The notes beneath the pieces are model-generated. The model had not been told where the DNA came from. It made no database searches and saw only the letters and a list, made by a program, of their open reading frames with translations. Shown in pieces: positions 60,636-64,000 of a stretch of 64,000 bases of DNA; the stretch's first letter is position 1; every line of letters begins with the position of its first letter. This stretch comes from JACTMZ01 sp044359955 (lineage in GTDB: Bacteria > Verrucomicrobiota > Verrucomicrobiia > Chthoniobacterales > JACTMZ01): assembly GCA_044359955.1 (NCBI GenBank), contig JBIKLF010000013.1, positions 1-64,000 on the forward strand. The letters are read 5' to 3'. The position numbers and the translations under genes are program-made.

Positions 60636-62159
60636 TCAGCGGCCGATATTTTTGAGCGGGGTGCCGGCGAGGAGTTTCTCTTCGATCGACTCGAGGGAGA
60701 CGCCCTTGGTCTCGGGCACAAGGGCGAGGAAGAAGACGATGAAGACGGCATTGAGCGCGCCGTAGAGGAGGAAGGTGTTTCCGGGGCCGAGGGTGTTCAA
60801 CATGGTGAGGAAGGTCATCCCGACGATGGCGTTGGCCATCCAGTTGGTCACCGTGCTGCAGGTGATGCCGAAGTCGCGTCCGGCCAGCGGGAAAATTTCC
60901 GCGCAGAGGATCCAGATGATCGGTCCGGCGCTCATGGCAAAGCCGATGATGAAGACGACGAGCGCGGCGACGGCGAGGTAGCTCATGGTCAGTCCTCCGT
61001 CCGCAGGGGCGCCGATGCCCAAGTGGAAGAGGGCGCCGAGCGAGAGCATGCCGAGGCCCATGACGAGGAAGCCGGCGAACATCATCGGTTTGCGTCCGAG
61101 CCGGTCGACAAAAGCGATGGCGATGAAGGTGGCCAGGACGTTGATCGTGCCGATGAGGACCGTGCCCCACATTTGCTCGGCGGTGGTGTTGAAGCCGGCT
61201 TCCTGCAGGATGCGCGGGGCGTAATACATGATGACGTTGATGCCGGTGAATTGCTGGATGACCTGCAGGCCGACGCCGAGGAAGACGGCACGGCGGAAGT
61301 TGCGGTTGTCGCGGAAGAGGGAAAAGCCCTTTTGTTTGATCTTGAGGCTCGCTTCGATCTCAGCGAATTCGCGTTCCGCCTCCGCGTCGCTGTTGGCCAG
61401 CCGGCGCAGCACGGCGAGCGCCTGGGGACCGCGCTTTTTGAGCACCAGCCAGCGCGGGCTCTCCGGCAGAAAAAGCATGCCGAGAAACATGAGCACGGCC
61501 GGCACGGCGATGATCCCGAGCATCCAGCGCCAGGGCATGGCGAAATAGGCATGCATGACCATTTGTCCGCGTCCGCCGGCCAGGGAACTGAGCGATTGGC
61601 TCATTTCGGCGGCCAGCGGTTGGAGGTTGGCGTAGGTGGAGAAAAAGGTGTCGCTGAGAAAGGCCAGCACGATGCCGATGGTGATCATCAGCTGATACAT
61701 GGAAATAAGCGCACCGCGAACGTTTTGCGGGGCGATTTCCGAGAGGTAAAGCGGGGCGACAAACGAGGCCATGCCGACGGCGATGCCGAGGAAGAAGCGG
61801 GCCGCGATGAGCGCGCCGGCCGAGGGAGCCATGGAGCAGAGGATGGAACCGACGGCGAAGACCAGGGCGCTGATCAGGATGGTGCCGCGGCGGCCGAGGC
61901 GGAGGGAAAAGAACCCGCTGAGGAGCACGCCGAAAACCGCACCCCAGAGGAGCGCACTAACGATGTTTTCCACGGTGTGATCGTCAACGCCGAAATCTTT
62001 CTGGATGAATTCGTTCGCGCCGGAAATGACCCCGACATCGAGACCGAAAAGAAGTCCGGCCAAGGCGGCAGTCAGGCCGACGAAGTAAACGATCGGTTTG
62101 GTTTTGCCGGAAATCGTGGGGGAGTTGGTTGACGAGGAGGGTGGCGGGGCGGAGGACAT
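60636..62159 (-). CDS. Sugar porter family MFS transporter
   Basis: The 507-residue protein has 12 predicted helices and the sugar-porter signatures: GLLFGLDVGVISGANEFI in helix 1, RLGRRGTIL (loop 2-3), PLYLSEIAPQNVRGALISMY, PESPRWLVLKKR after helix 6, QQFTGINVIMYYAP in helix 7, DRLGRKPMMF and VPETKGVSLESIEEKL at the end. It should import a hexose or pentose with protons. It lies 22 bases downstream of glgC on the same strand, so uptake and glycogen synthesis may be co-expressed. Confidence 0.93.
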   Translation of the reverse strand: MSSAPPPSSSTNSPTISGKTKPIVYFVGLTAALAGLLFGLDVGVISGANEFIQKDFGVDDHTVENIVSALLWGAVFGVLLSGFFSLRLGRRGTILISALVFAVGSILCSMAPSAGALIAARFFLGIAVGMASFVAPLYLSEIAPQNVRGALISMYQLMITIGIVLAFLSDTFFSTYANLQPLAAEMSQSLSSLAGGRGQMVMHAYFAMPWRWMLGIIAVPAVLMFLGMLFLPESPRWLVLKKRGPQALAVLRRLANSDAEAEREFAEIEASLKIKQKGFSLFRDNRNFRRAVFLGVGLQVIQQFTGINVIMYYAPRILQEAGFNTTAEQMWGTVLIGTINVLATFIAIAFVDRLGRKPMMFAGFLVMGLGMLSLGALFHLGIGAPADGGLTMSYLAVAALVVFIIGFAMSAGPIIWILCAEIFPLAGRDFGITCSTVTNWMANAIVGMTFLTMLNTLGPGNTFLLYGALNAVFIVFFLALVPETKGVSLESIEEKLLAGTPLKNIGR

Positions 62160-62181
62160 GGTGGAGAGGAGGGTTGGAGGG

Positions 62182-63486
62182 TCAGATCCAGGTGCCGTCG
62201 GGGATCACGGCATTTTTCGGGATGATGATGATGCCGTCGCGGATGTAGTAGTTGTCGCCATCGTATTCCGTGGGCTTGCCGTCCGGACTGATCACCACGC
62301 GTTCGCCGATGCGGGCATTTTTGTCGACGATGGCGTCGTTGATTGTCGTGTTCCGTCCGATGCCGATCGGGGGTGTGCCGGGGGGCGCGGAGGTCTGCGA
62401 TTCGTAGAAGTCCGCGCCCATCATGACCACATTGCGCAGCACGGCGCCGGTCTCGATGATGCTGCGGATCCCCACCACGCATCGCTCGAGGCTGGCTTCG
62501 GTGATGATGCAACCGTCGGAGACCACGGCGCGATGGATGCTGGCGCTGTTGATTTTGCTCGCGGGGAGAAAACGCGGCCGCGAGTAAATGACGGCGTCGT
62601 GCCGGTAAAAACTGAAGGACGGCTCGACTTCGGAGAGGGCGAGATTGGCTTCGAAGAAAGAACGGATCGTCCCGATATCCTCCCAGTAACCCTGAAAGAT
62701 GTGCGCTTGGACGCGCCGGTCCGAGATGGTGGCGGGGATGATGTTTTTGCCGAAGTCGTCGAGATTGTTTTCGAGGCAGCCCGCGAGGACCGAGCGGTTG
62801 AACAGGTAAATACCCATGGAGGCTTGGTAGCTTTCGGTGTCGGGAGGAAGGCCGAGTTCGGTGAGGAGGGCAGGGGGAATGCGCAGGCTCTCGAGCGCCG
62901 CGGGGTCGGTCGGTTTCTCGTCGAACCGCGTGATGCGGCGCGCCTCGTCGGTTTGCATGATGCCGAATCCCTGCGCGTCTTGCCGGTTGACGGGCAAGGT
63001 GGCGATGGTGAGGTCGGCGCCAGAGGCGAGGTGGCTTTCCATCAGCTCGCGGAAATCCATCTGATAAAGCTGGTCGCCGCTCAGGACGAGGTAATAGTCC
63101 CACGGCTTCTCGAGGAAGTAGTTGAGGTTTTGCCGCACCGCATCGGCCGTGCCTTGATACCAACCGGCCCCGGTCGGGGTTTGTTGCGCGGCGAGGATTT
63201 CGACGAAGCTGCCCGCGCTGAAGATGTCGAACTTGTAGGTGCCGTTGATGTGCTGGTGGAGCGAGGCGGTGTTGAACTGGGTGAGCACGTAGATGCTGCG
63301 GATGCCCGAGTTGAGGCAGTTGCTGATCGGAATATCGACCAGACGGTATTTGCCGCCGAGGGGAACGGCCGGCTTGGAACGATCTTTGGTCAGCGGAAAG
63401 AGCCTCTGGCCCGCGCCGCCGCCCATAATGATGCCCAGGGTCCGCGCCAGGGCAGCGTCGATCTGGGAGACGTCTAGGTCAGCCAT
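62182..63486 (-). CDS. glgC: Glucose-1-phosphate adenylyltransferase
   Basis: GlgC makes ADP-glucose for glycogen. The 434-residue protein has GIIMGGGAGQRLFPLTKDRS (nucleotide binding), KPAVPLGGKYRLVDIPISN, the catalytic YLVLSGDQLYQMDFREL, SMGIYLFNRSVLAGCLE and a left-handed beta-helix C-terminus with GIGRNTTINDAIVDKNARIG. It resembles the cyanobacterial/plant-type small subunit. It is divergent from glmS (120 bases) and upstream of the sugar porter gene. Confidence 0.95.
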   Translation of the reverse strand: MADLDVSQIDAALARTLGIIMGGGAGQRLFPLTKDRSKPAVPLGGKYRLVDIPISNCLNSGIRSIYVLTQFNTASLHQHINGTYKFDIFSAGSFVEILAAQQTPTGAGWYQGTADAVRQNLNYFLEKPWDYYLVLSGDQLYQMDFRELMESHLASGADLTIATLPVNRQDAQGFGIMQTDEARRITRFDEKPTDPAALESLRIPPALLTELGLPPDTESYQASMGIYLFNRSVLAGCLENNLDDFGKNIIPATISDRRVQAHIFQGYWEDIGTIRSFFEANLALSEVEPSFSFYRHDAVIYSRPRFLPASKINSASIHRAVVSDGCIITEASLERCVVGIRSIIETGAVLRNVVMMGADFYESQTSAPPGTPPIGIGRNTTINDAIVDKNARIGERVVISPDGKPTEYDGDNYYIRDGIIIIPKNAVIPDGTWI

Positions 63487-63606
63487 GAAGCCTCATGGGT
63501 TCGCGCAAAGAGGGGCGGATGTCACGCCGGGAATTTCTTTCCCCGCGGTGGGGTGATCCCCGTAGTTGCCACCCGCGGGCGGATGCCGCACTATATCCGG
63601 TTACTT

Positions 63607-64000
63607 ATGTGTGGCATTGTCGGTTACGTTGGTCCGGCGGAGGCGGCGCCCATTCTTTTGGATGGTCTGCGCCGTTTGGAATACCGCGGCTATGATTCGG
63701 CGGGGCTTGCTTTGGGTAACAATGGGACGCTCGAGATCCGCAAAGCGGTCGGCCGCATCCAGAATCTGGCGCAATTGGTGGCCGACGAGCCGGTCCACGG
63801 CAACCGTGGCATCAGCCACACGCGCTGGGCCACGCATGGTGCGGTGACCGGGGAGAACGCCCACCCGCATGCCGACCAGAGCGGCCGCCTCGTGCTGGTG
63901 CACAATGGCGTGATCGAGAATTACCTGAAGCTCCGCGCCGAACTGGAGCGCGAGGGGCACGTTTTCCAATCCGAAACCGACACCGAAGTGCTGGCTCATC
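63607..64000 (+). CDS. glmS: Glutamine--fructose-6-phosphate aminotransferase, N-terminal part (cut by window end)
   Basis: The first 131 residues are the glutaminase domain of GlmS: the nucleophile Cys2 in MCGIVGYVG, RRLEYRGYDSAGLA, GISHTRWATHGAVTGENAHP, LVLVHNGVIENYLKL and SETDTEVLAH at the window edge. The full enzyme makes glucosamine 6-phosphate for peptidoglycan and lipopolysaccharide. The gene continues past 64000. It is divergent from glgC, placing the two main fates of hexose phosphate side by side. Confidence 0.96.
   Translation, partial: MCGIVGYVGPAEAAPILLDGLRRLEYRGYDSAGLALGNNGTLEIRKAVGRIQNLAQLVADEPVHGNRGISHTRWATHGAVTGENAHPHADQSGRLVLVHNGVIENYLKLRAELEREGHVFQSETDTEVLAH

Overview
The window looks like a contiguous piece of chromosome from a GC-rich Gram-negative bacterium, most likely of the phylum Verrucomicrobiota (PVC superphylum). 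This is an inference from gene content: lipopolysaccharide-type genes (GT9, O-antigen ligase, lysophospholipid acyltransferase), an oversized GreA-like protein of the kind known from Chlamydiae and relatives, DUF4159 and small lipoprotein families, and many dispersed GC-rich palindromes of the type common in Verrucomicrobiota genomes. No rRNA gene is present to fix the taxonomy.

Layout. 0-4.2 kb: tRNA-Asp, a PfkB-type kinase, and a translationally coupled run hemL / ECF sigma factor / RskA-type anti-sigma factor. 4.2-10.8 kb: a small membrane protein, an 851-residue glycoside hydrolase-glycosyltransferase fusion overlapping queA, a zinc alcohol dehydrogenase, a putative secreted chorismate mutase, tadA and rpe. 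10.8-14.6 kb: a minus-strand run CPBP protease / comF / accD / folC. 14.8-18.1 kb: an SRP RNA gene with its own promoter, then an envelope cluster (coiled-coil protein, small lipoprotein, GT9, TlpA-like). 18-24.6 kb: SET-domain protein, HI0933-type flavoprotein, O-antigen ligase, an Ala-rich repeat protein, fabD and nadA. 24.6-25.3 kb: a REP-associated tyrosine transposase (RAYT) bracketed by two copies of a composite repeat. 25.3-35.3 kb: ybaB-dnaX, purH, upp, a DUF4159 protein, an acyltransferase, folD and a polyamine-type ABC transporter (potC-potD-potB) without its ATPase.

35.3-40.3 kb is the most accessory-looking stretch: repeats, an A+T-rich promoter region with a CRP-like palindrome, a DUF4143 ATPase, tRNA-Thr, a GH127 glycosidase, a REPIN-like repeat and a ParE/RelE-type toxin-antitoxin pair. 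40.6-49.3 kb carries amino acid and general metabolism (Lrp regulator with aminotransferase, DUF983, MgtC/DUF4010, polysaccharide deacetylase, LysR, YggS, DUF971, monomeric isocitrate dehydrogenase). 49.3-50 kb is gene-free and filled with inverted repeats. 50-57.4 kb holds ftsB-eno, the GreA-like protein, exoD, an Rrf2 regulator divergent from argG, a GYF-type membrane protein and a lipocalin. 57.6-64 kb has a large exported protein divergent from an L,D-transpeptidase-like protein that lacks the catalytic cysteine, then a sugar porter, glgC and the start of glmS.

Most genes are housekeeping. The unusual content is (1) the REP/RAYT system and its relatives scattered over the window, (2) the GH-GT2 fusion, (3) the cysteine-less L,D-transpeptidase paired with a large exported protein, and (4) several exported proteins of unknown role. 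All family assignments come from reading motifs in the translated sequence; no database search was possible.
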